Part shown: positions 28,723 to 37,633 of the stretch, piece after piece
Layout of the letters: every line of letters begins with the position of its first letter
Numbering within the stretch: position 1 is the stretch's first letter
DNA from: Paracoccaceae bacterium
Lineage (GTDB): Bacteria; Pseudomonadota; Alphaproteobacteria; Rhodobacterales; Rhodobacteraceae
Reading direction: 5' to 3'
Length of the DNA: 49,999 bases
NCBI GenBank assembly: GCA_030758115.1
Contig: JANREX010000009.1
Coordinates: 1-49,999, forward strand
Program-made: the position numbers and the translations under genes
The notes under the pieces: model-generated
Told to the model about the DNA's origin: nothing
What the model saw: the letters and a program-made list of their open reading frames with translations, nothing else
Database searches by the model: none

Positions 28723-29804
28723 CGCGCACCCCCTTTGAACTGGCCCACGGCATGGGCGACGCGGCGGCAACTGGATTCGTCGCCAACCGTGATGCGCAGG
28801 CATTGCGGCAGTTTGTAACCCGCCACCCGCCGCACGATCAGACCCTGCGACTTGAGGTAGGCATCGCAAGCCTCGGCCTCGGCCTGGTCGGCAAAACGCG
28901 CCAGCACGAAATTCGCCATCGAGGTGTCGCATTGCACCCCGTGTTCGGCCAGCGCCTGCGCCAGCCAGACGCGCAGCCGTGCGTTTTCCGCCCGGCATTT
29001 CGCGGCATAGGCCTGATCGCGCACCGCGGCCTCGGCTGTGGCCAGGGCGGTGTTGGACAGGTTGAACGGCCCCCGGATCCGGTTCAGCACATCCACGATC
29101 GCGCGCGGGCCATAGCCCCAGCCGACACGCAGCCCGCCCAGGCCGTAGAGCTTCGAGAAGGTGCGGGTCATGACCACGTTGTCATGCGCCTCGACCAGTG
29201 CCGCACCGCCGTCATAGCCATCGACATATTCGGCATAGGCCCCGTCCAGAACCAGCAGCGCATGATCCGGCAGCCCCTCGGCCAGACGGGCCAGTTCGTT
29301 GCCGCCGATCATCGTGCCGGTCGGGTTGTTCGGATTGGCGATGAAGACCAGCCGCGTTGCAGGCGTCACGGCGGCAAGGATCGCATCCACATCGGTCACG
29401 CGGTCGCGTTCCTTCACCTCGACCGGGGTGCCCCCCGCGGCCAGCGTGCTGATGCGGTACATGGCAAAGCCATGTTCGGTATGGATCACCTCGTCACCGG
29501 GTCCGACATAGGCCTGGCAGAGAAAATGAATGATCTCGTCGCTGCCCACGCCGCAGATGATGCGGTCGGCGTCCAGGCCATGCACGTCGGCGATCGCGCC
29601 ACGCAGCCCCGCATGATCGGTCGAGGGATAACGATGCAACTCGTATCCCGAGCGGCGAAACGCCTCGACCGCCGCCTCGCTGGGTCCGAACGGGTTCTCG
29701 TTCGAGCTGAGCTTGACCACATCGGTCATGCCCTCCACATGGGCGGCGCCACCCTGGTATAGCTCGATCTGCATGATGCCGGGCTGCGGCTGGATCTGGG
29801 TCAT
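28719..29804 (-). CDS. hisC: Histidinol-phosphate aminotransferase (PLP)
   Basis: 361 residues. PLP lysine K218 in [25 protein letters not shown] (158-165), [11 protein letters not shown] with the ring-binding aspartate, and [12 protein letters not shown] near the N-terminus are HisC hallmarks. ATG 29804 has AAGGAGAG eight bases upstream. Co-location with tyrC suggests it also transaminates aromatic keto acids. First gene of a three-gene operon (hisC-tyrC-extensin). Confidence 0.95.
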   Translation of the reverse strand: MTQIQPQPGIMQIELYQGGAAHVEGMTDVVKLSSNENPFGPSEAAVEAFRRSGYELHRYPSTDHAGLRGAIADVHGLDADRIICGVGSDEIIHFLCQAYVGPGDEVIHTEHGFAMYRISTLAAGGTPVEVKERDRVTDVDAILAAVTPATRLVFIANPNNPTGTMIGGNELARLAEGLPDHALLVLDGAYAEYVDGYDGGAALVEAHDNVVMTRTFSKLYGLGGLRVGWGYGPRAIVDVLNRIRGPFNLSNTALATAEAAVRDQAYAAKCRAENARLRVWLAQALAEHGVQCDTSMANFVLARFADQAEAEACDAYLKSQGLIVRRVAGYKLPQCLRITVGDESSCRRVAHAVGQFKGGAR

Positions 29805-29905
29805 GACTAGGCTCTCCTTGCGCCCTCTCTTAGCGGCGCGCCAAGCTCAAGAAAAGCGCGAAAGCGGCGTTGCACCCGATGCCGCAGGGCTGCAGGCCAG
29901 CCCCT

Positions 29906-29924
29906 CATCTTGCCAAGAATACTC
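29906..29924. repeat. Short intergenic motif (CATCTTGCCAAGAATACTC)
   Basis: A 19-base sequence between hisC and hss, read CATCTTGCCAAGAATACTC on the plus strand. I recall very similar sequences recurring between genes of many Rhodobacteraceae. It shares CTTGCC and an A/T-rich tail with the motifs at 9151 and 45979 but is not the same sequence. An inverted GGGCT/AGCCC pair flanks it on the left. Confidence 0.35.
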
Positions 29925-29955
29925 AAAATCCGCCCCCCGAAACCGTCACGCCGCC

Positions 29956-31389
29956 TCAGGTCGCAAGGACATTGCGGAACTGCCAGGGATCGCTTTCGTC
30001 AATATCCTCGGGAAACAGCTCCCACCGGTCCTGCAGCGGTGTCCAGTCGGTATAATGCGCCTCGACCGGCCCAAGGTAGGGCCGCTGCACGGCCAGGCAA
30101 CGCGCGTGGTCCATCTCGTCCGTCTCGACGATACCGGCGCGCGGGTTCTCAAGCGCCCAGACCATGCCGGCCAGAACCGCGCTGGTCACCTGCAAGCCTG
30201 TGGCATTCTGATCGGGCGCAAGGGTCCGCGCCTCGGCATTGGACAGCCGTGAGCCATACCAGAGCGCGTTCTTCGCATGCCCGTAAAGCAGGACGCCCAG
30301 CTCATCGATGCCTTCCACGATCTCTTCGGGTCCCAGGATGTGATGCTCTTGCTGCACCCGCCCAGAGCCGAACATCTCGTGCAGCGACAGCACCGCATCG
30401 TCGCAGGGGTGATAGGCATAATGGCAGGTGGGCCGATACGCGGGCGCGGCCGGGTCACCGACCGTGTAATAGTCCGCGATCGAGATCGCTTCGTTATGCG
30501 TGACCAGGAAACCGAATTGCGGGCCCGGCGTGGGGCACCAACTGTGGACACGCGTGATCGCACCGGGCCGTTCGATCCAGATCGCGGACTGACAGCCCGC
30601 CGCATGGCGATAGGCATTGTCGGGAAACCAGGTCTCATGCGTGCCCCAGCCCAGTTCGGCGGGTTGGAAGCCTTCGGCGATGAACCCTTCGACGGACCAT
30701 GTGTTGACGAAGACCCCGCGCGGGCGCGGCACGGTGCGCGCTTGGGTGTCGCGCTCGGCCACATGCACGCCCTTGACGCCGAGGTCGCGCATCAGCAGCG
30801 CCCAGCCCTGGCGATCTGTCGGCACGTCGGTCGCCCGGCCACAATCGGCGGCCAGCTGCAAAAGCGCCTCCTTGACGAACCAGCTGACCATGCCGGGATT
30901 GGCCCCGCAGCAGGACACGGCGGTGGTTCCGCCGGGGTTCGCGGCCTTTTCATCCCGCACCTTCTGGCGCAGCGCATAATTCGTACGCGCCTCGTTGTCG
31001 GGGGTCTCAAAGTAGAAACCCGTCCAGGGTTCCACCACCGTGTCGATGTAGAGAACGCCCATCTCGCGGCACAGCCGCATGATATCGAGCGAGGATGTAT
31101 CGACCGACAGGTTGACGCAAAATCCCTGCCCATCGGCGAAAAGACCGCCCAACACCTCGCGGTAATTGCCCCGCGTCAGGGCAACGGGCAGATGCGGGAT
31201 ACCCCGCGCGGCCAGATCGGCCACCGCCACGGGATCGGGTTCGATCACCATCAGCCGGTCCGCGTCAAAGTCGAAATGTCGCTGGATCAGCGGCAGGGTT
31301 CCCCGCCCGATGGAGCCATAGCCGATGATGACCACCGCACCATCGATACGGCCATGAATCGGCCAGCCATCACGCATGTCACTTGTCAT
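29956..31389 (-). CDS. hss: Homospermidine synthase
   Basis: Transfers aminobutyl groups between polyamines (putrescine/spermidine) using NAD to form homospermidine. 477 residues with an N-terminal NAD-binding site VVIIGYGSIGRGTLPLIQ, DTVVEPWTGFYF, SCCGANPGMVSWFVKEALLQ, and GWGTHETWFPDN; this is the bacterial homospermidine synthase/saccharopine-dehydrogenase-like family and its length is as expected. The ornithine/lysine decarboxylase often found beside it is not in the neighbouring genes. Lies downstream of rpsD but beyond its terminator. Confidence 0.92.
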   Translation of the reverse strand: MTSDMRDGWPIHGRIDGAVVIIGYGSIGRGTLPLIQRHFDFDADRLMVIEPDPVAVADLAARGIPHLPVALTRGNYREVLGGLFADGQGFCVNLSVDTSSLDIMRLCREMGVLYIDTVVEPWTGFYFETPDNEARTNYALRQKVRDEKAANPGGTTAVSCCGANPGMVSWFVKEALLQLAADCGRATDVPTDRQGWALLMRDLGVKGVHVAERDTQARTVPRPRGVFVNTWSVEGFIAEGFQPAELGWGTHETWFPDNAYRHAAGCQSAIWIERPGAITRVHSWCPTPGPQFGFLVTHNEAISIADYYTVGDPAAPAYRPTCHYAYHPCDDAVLSLHEMFGSGRVQQEHHILGPEEIVEGIDELGVLLYGHAKNALWYGSRLSNAEARTLAPDQNATGLQVTSAVLAGMVWALENPRAGIVETDEMDHARCLAVQRPYLGPVEAHYTDWTPLQDRWELFPEDIDESDPWQFRNVLAT

Positions 31390-31450
31390 CGCACATCCCC
31401 TTCATGGCCGCTTCATGCGGATCATGCTGATATGGGGCGCGATATGCACG

Positions 31451-31480
31451 AAAAAACCCGCCGCAGAGGCTGCGGCGGGT
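31451..31480 (-). terminator. Intrinsic terminator of rpsD
   Basis: On the minus strand ACCCGCCGCA (complement arm 31471-31480), a five-base loop, the matching arm (31456-31465), then six Us encoded by AAAAAA at 31451-31456. A perfect 10-bp stem, 40 nt after the rpsD stop. Confidence 0.93.
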
Positions 31481-31519
31481 CTTGATCCCCTGAAAGCAGG
31501 GAAAATCTGGCAGGAGGCC

Positions 31520-32140
31520 TTAGTTCTTGGCGTAGAATTCGACCACCAGGTTCGGTTCCATGATGACCGGGTACGGCACATCGCCCAGGCTGGGGGTGCG
31601 CACGAAGGTCGCGGTCAGCTTGGAGTTGTCGACATCCAGGTAATCGGGAACGTCACGCTCGGGCAGCTGGGTGGCTTCCAGGATGGCGGCCATCTGCTTG
31701 GACTTCTGGCGAACCTCGATCACGTCACCCTCTTTCACGCGGTAGGAGGGGATGTTCACGCGCTTGCCGTTCACGGTCACGTGGCCGTGGTTCACGAACT
31801 GGCGGGCGGCAAACACGGTCGGCACGAATTTCGCACGATACACCACGGCGTCCAGGCGGCGCTCCAGCAGGCCGATCAGGTTTTCACCGGTATCGCCCTT
31901 GACGCGCTCTGCCTCGGCATAGATGCGGCGGAACTGCTTTTCGGTCAGGTCGCCATAGTAGCCCTTGAGCTTCTGCTTGGCGCGCAGCTGGGTGCCGAAA
32001 TCGGACAGCTTGCCCTTGCGGCGCTGGCCGTGCTGGCCGGGGCCATATTCGCGGCGGTTCACCGGGGATTTCGGACGGCCCCAGATGTTTTCGCCCATGC
32101 GGCGGTCGATCTTGTACTTGGCAGACGTGCGTTTGGTCAC
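31520..32140 (-). CDS. rpsD: 30S ribosomal protein S4
   Basis: Primary 16S rRNA-binding protein of the small subunit. 206 residues: [20 protein letters not shown], then [20 protein letters not shown], the S4 RNA-binding domain [20 protein letters not shown] with [18 protein letters not shown], and the C-terminus VVEFYAKN. The zinc cysteines of some S4 proteins are absent, as is normal here. Start is GTG 32140 with GAAGGAG seven bases upstream. Monocistronic, with its own promoter and terminator. Confidence 0.98.
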   Translation of the reverse strand: MTKRTSAKYKIDRRMGENIWGRPKSPVNRREYGPGQHGQRRKGKLSDFGTQLRAKQKLKGYYGDLTEKQFRRIYAEAERVKGDTGENLIGLLERRLDAVVYRAKFVPTVFAARQFVNHGHVTVNGKRVNIPSYRVKEGDVIEVRQKSKQMAAILEATQLPERDVPDYLDVDNSKLTATFVRTPSLGDVPYPVIMEPNLVVEFYAKN

Positions 32141-32237
32141 GGCTGATCTCCTTCGTTAGAGTATGAAGGGCGTTGTCCTCTGGCAAAAGCCCGACAGGTC
32201 ACCCCTTGCGGAGGCCACCAACACCAATGAAGCCGCG

Positions 32238-32265
32238 CTTATACGGGCGCCCGGCGCAGAGTCAA
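32238..32265 (-). promoter_or_regulatory. Predicted rpsD promoter
   Basis: TTGACT (complement of 32260-32265), 16 bases, TATAAG (complement of 32238-32243). Strong sigma-70-type boxes, giving a leader of about 90 nt before the GTG of rpsD. Confidence 0.75.
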
Positions 32266-32355
32266 CAGCGATATGACCCCGAAAGCGCGGGCCGCAGGCA
32301 TTGACGGGGCCGAGGCCCTCCACCTAGGGTCTGACATCACATGGTGGAGGTCGAC

Positions 32356-32430
32356 ATGCGTAAATGGTTCTTCTGTGCCGGATTGCTGGCCCTGGCAGGG
32401 TGCGGCGTGCCCTTCGTGCCGCTTGTCTGA
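32356..32430 (+). CDS. Tiny 24-residue lipoprotein
   Basis: A 24-codon gene: MRKWFFCAG, a hydrophobic core, the lipobox LALAGC with the lipidated cysteine at residue 16, then only GVPFVPLV before TGA. The ATG is preceded by GGTGGAGG with a five-base gap, an excellent ribosome-binding site. After processing by signal peptidase II it would be a nine-residue lipopeptide. Size and plan resemble entericidin-like small lipoproteins; function unknown. It lies alone between rpsD (divergent) and the Hint gene (convergent). Confidence 0.65.
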   Translation: MRKWFFCAGLLALAGCGVPFVPLV

Positions 32431-32492
32431 GGATGGGTGACGGGATCGCCCCCGTCACGCCATGTCACCGCCACCCGTCCGCAACCGCGTGG

Positions 32493-33557
32493 TCAGGCCG
32501 CCTCGTGCCCCAGGATCGCCGCTTCCGACGTGCTCAGGATACGCCGCGCAGCCGTGCCGTAGACATGCGGATCATATTCCAGCGCGGGGAACATCGCCAG
32601 AAGGCGCATCCGGTCGGCCTCGGCCAGGCTGGAAAGATCCGCCTGCGCCGGATGAAAGCTTTCGGTTTCGACCCCATTGGCCCACAACACGTGATGCGAT
32701 GGCAGCAGCAGGTGCACATAGGTCACCTCCTTCAGGGCCATATCCACGGCGATGGTGTGGCCGTTCACCAGATCCCGCGCGGCGACAAGCACCTCGTCCG
32801 TGTTGAAAAGGGCCTGCGCAGCCCGGCCGCGCAACAACATCCGATGCTCGGGTGATACCACCAGTTCCTGATCAGGCCGTTCCACGCCCAGCGCCCCGGC
32901 GCGAAACCGGATCGGTCGCAATTTCGGCATCGCGAAAAGCCGCGCCCCGGACATCCGGCGACTGCCGATCCACAGAACCTCTTGCGCGCCGCTGTCGCGG
33001 GTCTGCACCCTGTCACCTTCGCGCAACTCTTCAACCAGGCGCGGCCCGTCGGGCGTCGCAATGCGTGTGCCGGGCGTAAAGCAGATCACCCCAGTACCCG
33101 CCGGCCCACCCTTGTTGGTCTGGATCAGGTCCATCGTGTGATGCACGATCCACAGATCGGTGTCGCGGGGGGGCAAACGATCCAGGAACATCAAAAGCGG
33201 AGGCGCACCGGTGCCCACCTCGATCACGGTGACGGAAAAGCTTTGCGCCCCATCCGTCACGACGAAACCGCTTTCTTCCATCGGATTGCTGACATCGACG
33301 CTGTCCAGGTCACGCGTCTGCGTGATCGCAGCACCCACAAGGCGGCGCACCATGCGCGCCGCGCGTTTTCTCAGCTCTGCTTCGCCGTCCGCCGGGCCAA
33401 GACGCAGCACCTGGCCAGGACCGTCCACCCTGACCGCATCGCCGCGCCAGGACCATGAAGCCCCAACCGCCAATGATGCCAAGGGGGCAGCCTCAAGGCC
33501 GTCCACTTCCGTCTGTGACCAGGAGATGACGAACGTGCCCTCAAAGCCCGTTCCCAT
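32493..33557 (-). CDS. Hint-domain protein
   Basis: 354 residues. No classical signal peptide. Residues 1-155 are an N-terminal domain of unknown type; C159 in VICFTPGTRIATPDGPR opens a Hint (hedgehog/intein) domain that continues through VEELREGDRVQTRDSGAQE, VLWIGSRR, VSPEHRMLLRG and LLPSHHVLWANGVETESFHP (to about residue 300). Such proteins are numerous in Rhodobacteraceae and are thought to be exported, often by type I systems, but I see no RTX repeats here. Whether C159 drives self-cleavage is not known. The upstream region holds a T-rich repeat. Confidence 0.85.
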   Translation of the reverse strand: MGTGFEGTFVISWSQTEVDGLEAAPLASLAVGASWSWRGDAVRVDGPGQVLRLGPADGEAELRKRAARMVRRLVGAAITQTRDLDSVDVSNPMEESGFVVTDGAQSFSVTVIEVGTGAPPLLMFLDRLPPRDTDLWIVHHTMDLIQTNKGGPAGTGVICFTPGTRIATPDGPRLVEELREGDRVQTRDSGAQEVLWIGSRRMSGARLFAMPKLRPIRFRAGALGVERPDQELVVSPEHRMLLRGRAAQALFNTDEVLVAARDLVNGHTIAVDMALKEVTYVHLLLPSHHVLWANGVETESFHPAQADLSSLAEADRMRLLAMFPALEYDPHVYGTAARRILSTSEAAILGHEAA

Positions 33558-33583
33558 ACCTGCTCTATCTGCCTCAAGTTATT

Positions 33584-33610
33584 GTTTTTTGTCTTTTTGT
33601 CTTTTTTTGT
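33584..33610. repeat. T-rich tandem repeat upstream of the Hint gene
   Basis: Three imperfect copies of a TTTTTTGTC-type unit (GTTTTTTGTC, TTTTTGTC, TTTTTTTGT), 27-53 nt before the Hint start codon. On the transcribed (minus) strand it is an A-tract series. It could be an UP-like or bent-DNA promoter element, or a slippage-prone tract. No stem precedes it, so it is not an obvious terminator. Confidence 0.55.
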
Positions 33611-33734
33611 ATCGAAAGACTAGCAGACCGATGACATGGCTGCAAATCCCTCTTGGACACCAAGGGGATTTTGAGGACGGAACGGTTGCAGACGCGCCAC
33701 GCGGCGCGCCACCTGACGTTCAAGCCGTGTTTGT

Positions 33735-34649
33735 TCAGAAATTCAGATCAAGGCGGATCGACCCCAGAACCTGCCCCTCGTCCTGGCCTTCGAATTCCTT
33801 GCCAAGCCAGGTCAGACCATAGAAGACGGTGGTCCGCTCACCTTGCCAATGCAGGCCAGCCCGCAACCGCGTACGCCGGTCACGCGCCTCTACCCCGGAT
33901 GATGCGGGCAGGTATTCGCTGTCGGACACCGCCGCGATATCGCCCCCCATCACGAAGGCATAGCCCGCGCCATCGCCCTTGACGCTGCGATAACGCTGGC
34001 CCGTGACGGGATCGCGCACCAGCAGTTCGCCCTGACCCAATGTGCCGAAGGTGACATCGACGCCCGCGCGCATCAGGGTTTCGACCCCGGCCCGCGCCTC
34101 GATGAACGGACGCATGCGGGCATTGGCACCCAGCGCCACCTCGCGCCCGGCCTCCCCGACCAGGGTGGGGTGAATGTCATTGCCCACCTGCGCGCCGCGT
34201 GTCAGCGACGAGGCCTTGTCGACGCCCACCAGATCGTGAAAGGACGCCTGCAGGTCATCCAGCCGGGTTTGCGGACCGGTCATCACCAGATCGCTGCCCA
34301 AGGCAAACTCCAGCCCCGCCCTCTCGAAATGCGTGTGCAACCCGAGCGAGAGCGCCCCGGCATAGGGGCGGTCGCCCGGCGCCGGATTGACCAGGTTCTC
34401 GGGGGCGATGATCTGGGCCCCCAGCCGCAACTCGAGGATATCGCCGAAGTCATAAGGCAGTGCGCCTGACCACCCACGGCCCCAGACCCGGCTGGAGGCC
34501 ACGGAGCCACTGCGCCAGCGGTCGCGGCCATCGCCGATGTAGTCATTGGTGATCAGACGGCCATAGCCGATCCGTTCACGCGTTTCTGCCCCGGATTCCT
34601 GCGGCAGGGCCATCAAGGCGATGCAGATCGCTGTCAGGACACGAAACAT
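33735..34649 (-). CDS. LpxR-family lipid A deacylase-like outer-membrane protein (DUF2219)
   Basis: 304 residues with a signal peptide (MFRVLTAICIALMALPQESG, cleavage near AETRE). The mature start GYGRLITNDYIGDGRDRWRS has the N-D pair and DRWRSGS of LpxR, and GDRPYAGALSLGLH is a second family motif; the remainder alternates strands as in a beta-barrel and ends with LDLNF, a C-terminal aromatic as in outer-membrane proteins. LpxR removes the 3'-acyloxyacyl chain of lipid A; activity here is inferred. ATG has GAAGGAA six bases upstream. Confidence 0.82.
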   Translation of the reverse strand: MFRVLTAICIALMALPQESGAETRERIGYGRLITNDYIGDGRDRWRSGSVASSRVWGRGWSGALPYDFGDILELRLGAQIIAPENLVNPAPGDRPYAGALSLGLHTHFERAGLEFALGSDLVMTGPQTRLDDLQASFHDLVGVDKASSLTRGAQVGNDIHPTLVGEAGREVALGANARMRPFIEARAGVETLMRAGVDVTFGTLGQGELLVRDPVTGQRYRSVKGDGAGYAFVMGGDIAAVSDSEYLPASSGVEARDRRTRLRAGLHWQGERTTVFYGLTWLGKEFEGQDEGQVLGSIRLDLNF

Positions 34650-34887
34650 GGCGATTCCTTCATTCTTCCATCCGCTTCTGTTCAGCCATACGCGATGTCA
34701 CCGGAAGGCATCCAGCCACAACGCGAAAATTGGCAACCCCTGTTGCCGCAACGCCAGATTGAATGGCCCGACATATTTGCCGGGACCGGTTTGCCGCGCA
34801 GCCGTGGATCGGGCATAGTGGTCGAATGCGGCGCGAACTGCGCCGAAACCGGTCATTTTTTCGATTTTTTGAAGCGATACGGCCTTC

Positions 34888-37560
34888 ATGGACATTATTC
34901 TCGTCACGACGATCATTGCGGCGCTTTTCCTGCTGATCGGTATCGCCGAACCCCTGGCGGCACGCCTGCGCCTGCCCTACAGCGTCATTCTGGCGCTTCT
35001 GGGCATTCTTGTGGCGACGGGGGCTGCCTTTTTTTTGCGCACCGAGCTGACCGATGCCCTCAACCCGGTCGCCGAGGCGATTCTGGGCCTGCCGATCCGG
35101 TCGAACGTCTTTCTCTATGTCTTCCTGCCGACGCTTCTGTTCCAGGTCACGCTGGTGATGGACCTGCGCCGGATGGTGGACGACTGGGTGCCGATCCTTG
35201 TGCTGGCTGTCGTGGCCGTGATCGTGGCGACCGTCGTGATCGGTTACGCGCTATCCTGGACCTCGACCTTGCCGCTGGCGGCCTGCCTGCTGATCGGGGC
35301 CATCGTGTCCACCACCGATCCATCAGCGGTGGTCAGCATCTTCCGCTCGATCTCGGCGCCGAAGCGGCTGGCCCGGATCATCGAGGGCGAAAGCCTGCTG
35401 AACGACGCCGCCGCCATCGCCCTGTTCGGCCTGTTCATGGGCTTCGTGATGTCGGGTGTGCCCGACCCGACGCTGCGCGGCGCGCTGGAACAGTTTCCGA
35501 TGCTGATTCTGGGCGGCGCGCTGGCGGGCTGGATCATGGCGCGGGCGGCCCTCTGGCTGATGACGATGGTGGCGCAGCATGACCTTGCGGTGATCTCGAT
35601 CTCGGTCGCGCTGCCCTACCTGTCCTATGTGGCGGCCGAACAGCTTGTCGGTGCCTCGGGCGTGATCGCGGCGGTCAGCGCGGGGCTGACGTTGAACCTG
35701 TTGGGGCCGGGCCGCCTGCCTCCGGCGGTCTGGTCGAACCTGCGCGAAGTCTGGGGCCTGCTGGCGCATTGGGCCGGCGCATTGATCTTTATCCTGGCCG
35801 CCTTGCTGATCCCCCGCCTGCTGGATGCCGTACGCCTGTCGGATATCGGGCTGGTCATCGTCGTCATCCTGGCCGCGATCGCCGCGCGGATGATCATCCT
35901 GTTCGCGCTCTTGCCGCTTCTGTCGCTGCTGCGCCTGTCGCCCGTGGTGGAACGGCCCTATCGCGTGGCGATCCTCTGGGGCGGGTTGCGCGGTGCCGTC
36001 ACCCTGGCGCTGGCGCTGGCCGTGACCGAAAGCTTCCGCGTCCCGGTCGAGGTCAAGCGCGTGGTCGGCATCCTGGCCACCGGGTTCACCCTGTTCACGC
36101 TGCTGGTCCAGGGCACCACCCTGCGCTGGGTGATCCGCAAGCTTGGCCTGGACCGCCTGTCGCCCCTTGATGCCGCATTGTCCAAACAGGTCGTGGCCGT
36201 GGCGCTGCAGAACGTGCGCGAAGACGTGGCGACCACCGCCGACAGCTATGAGCTGACGCGCGAAACCGTCCGGTCCGAGGCCAAGCGCTTTGCCGGTCGG
36301 CTGGACGAGGCCGTCAAGGCCGCCGAGGAAGGCGAGGAGATCTCGGACAAGAACCGCATCACCCTGGGCCTGATCGCCCTGGCGGGGGCCGAGCGCGAGA
36401 TGATCCTGTCCCGGTTTCGCGAGCGCGCGATCTCGTCGCGGCTGTCGGACCGCATCCTGACCGACGCCGACCGCCTGATCGAAGCGGCGCGCAGCGGCGG
36501 GCGCACCGGGTATCAGCGCGCCGCGCGGCGCAGCCTGGGCAATGCGCCCGGCTTTCGCGTGGCGCTTTTTCTGAACAATCGCCTGCGCCTGTCCGGCCCC
36601 CTGGGGCGGCTGACGGCCGACCGTTTCGAGGTGCTGCTGTCGCAGCGGCTGATCCTGCGCGATCTGCACGGCTTCATCGACACGCGTATCCGCCGCATCC
36701 ATGGCCGCCGGATCGCCGATCTGCTGCACGACCTGCTGGATCGCCGCCTTGAACAGGTGGAACAGGGGCTTGACGCCATGCGCCTGCAATATCCCGGCTA
36801 TGCCGAGGAGCTGGAACGCCGTTTCATCCGCCGCACCGCCCTGCGCCTGGAAGAGCGCGAATACGAGACGATGCGCGCTGACGGTTTGATCGGGGCGGAA
36901 CTGCATGTCGCGCTGACCCAGGACGTCGCCGCGCGCCGCAAGCAGGCTGACGAGCGCCCCAAGCTGGACCTTGCGGTGCGCAAATCCGACCTTGTGCGCC
37001 AGTTTCCGCTGTTTGCCGATCTGGACGAACGCACGTTGAAGCGCCTCAGCCGTGCGCTGATCACGCGCTATGTCAACACGGGCGAAAAGATCATCCGGCG
37101 CGACACGCCCGCCCGCAACGTGCATTTCATCGCCTCGGGCGCGGTAGAGTTGCAGGCTGCAGGCCAGACCTGGCGCCTGGGCCGGGGCGAGATGTTCGGC
37201 CAGATGGCCATCCTGATGCAAAAGCCGCGCCGGACCGAGGTGACAGCCATCGCCCCGTCCAGCCTGCTGGTGCTGGACGAAGCGCGGTTCCGCCGCCTTC
37301 TCAAGCGCAGCCAGCCCATGCAACGGGCCGTGATCGAAAGCGCAAGGCGGCGCGGTCTCGATCCCGCACAGGTTCTGGAATCCGTCGGCGCGACGGTTCC
37401 GCCTGATATGGCCAAGGCAAGGGCGGGCACCGAAAGCAGCCCCTCAGCGCCCAAGGAAGTGGCCGAAGACCTGGGCAAAAACACCCCTCCGGCAGCGTCC
37501 GAAACAACCGCGGACACACCCCCCGCCGCATCCGCGCAGGACCGTACAGGAACAGTTTAG
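34888..37560 (+). CDS. CPA1-type Na+/H+ antiporter with C-terminal cyclic-nucleotide-binding-like domain
   Basis: 890 residues. The first 430 or so form the antiporter with about twelve membrane helices; landmarks are ACLLIGAIVSTTDPSAVVSI (the transport-site aspartate region), IIEGESLLNDAAAIALF and WGGLRGAVTLALALA. A long cytoplasmic, Arg/Glu-rich helical region (about 440-690) follows, then a cNMP-binding-type beta-roll (FPLFADLDERTLKRLSRALI ... GEKIIRRDTPARNVHFIASG ... RGEMFGQMAILM ... RRTEVTAI) at about 700-815, and a disordered Pro/Ala tail. The architecture resembles plant SOS1. Whether it binds cAMP/cGMP is not certain. Confidence 0.9.
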   Translation: MDIILVTTIIAALFLLIGIAEPLAARLRLPYSVILALLGILVATGAAFFLRTELTDALNPVAEAILGLPIRSNVFLYVFLPTLLFQVTLVMDLRRMVDDWVPILVLAVVAVIVATVVIGYALSWTSTLPLAACLLIGAIVSTTDPSAVVSIFRSISAPKRLARIIEGESLLNDAAAIALFGLFMGFVMSGVPDPTLRGALEQFPMLILGGALAGWIMARAALWLMTMVAQHDLAVISISVALPYLSYVAAEQLVGASGVIAAVSAGLTLNLLGPGRLPPAVWSNLREVWGLLAHWAGALIFILAALLIPRLLDAVRLSDIGLVIVVILAAIAARMIILFALLPLLSLLRLSPVVERPYRVAILWGGLRGAVTLALALAVTESFRVPVEVKRVVGILATGFTLFTLLVQGTTLRWVIRKLGLDRLSPLDAALSKQVVAVALQNVREDVATTADSYELTRETVRSEAKRFAGRLDEAVKAAEEGEEISDKNRITLGLIALAGAEREMILSRFRERAISSRLSDRILTDADRLIEAARSGGRTGYQRAARRSLGNAPGFRVALFLNNRLRLSGPLGRLTADRFEVLLSQRLILRDLHGFIDTRIRRIHGRRIADLLHDLLDRRLEQVEQGLDAMRLQYPGYAEELERRFIRRTALRLEEREYETMRADGLIGAELHVALTQDVAARRKQADERPKLDLAVRKSDLVRQFPLFADLDERTLKRLSRALITRYVNTGEKIIRRDTPARNVHFIASGAVELQAAGQTWRLGRGEMFGQMAILMQKPRRTEVTAIAPSSLLVLDEARFRRLLKRSQPMQRAVIESARRRGLDPAQVLESVGATVPPDMAKARAGTESSPSAPKEVAEDLGKNTPPAASETTADTPPAASAQDRTGTV

Positions 37561-37633
37561 AATCGTTCCAAACCTTGACAGTCAGGGCCCGCAGGCGCAT
37601 ATCCTGATGCAAGCCATGAAAGGGACATATCCG

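Noticed and set aside
33584..33610. T-rich tract as an intrinsic terminator
   Set aside because: No GC-rich stem precedes it on the plus strand and no plus-strand gene ends there.
34698..34916. 72-codon minus-strand frame upstream of the antiporter
   Set aside because: Overlaps the antiporter start, has no ribosome-binding site and no recognisable features.
35323..37323. Long minus-strand open frame opposite the antiporter
   Set aside because: Composition is that of an antisense shadow; the plus-strand protein has clear family motifs.
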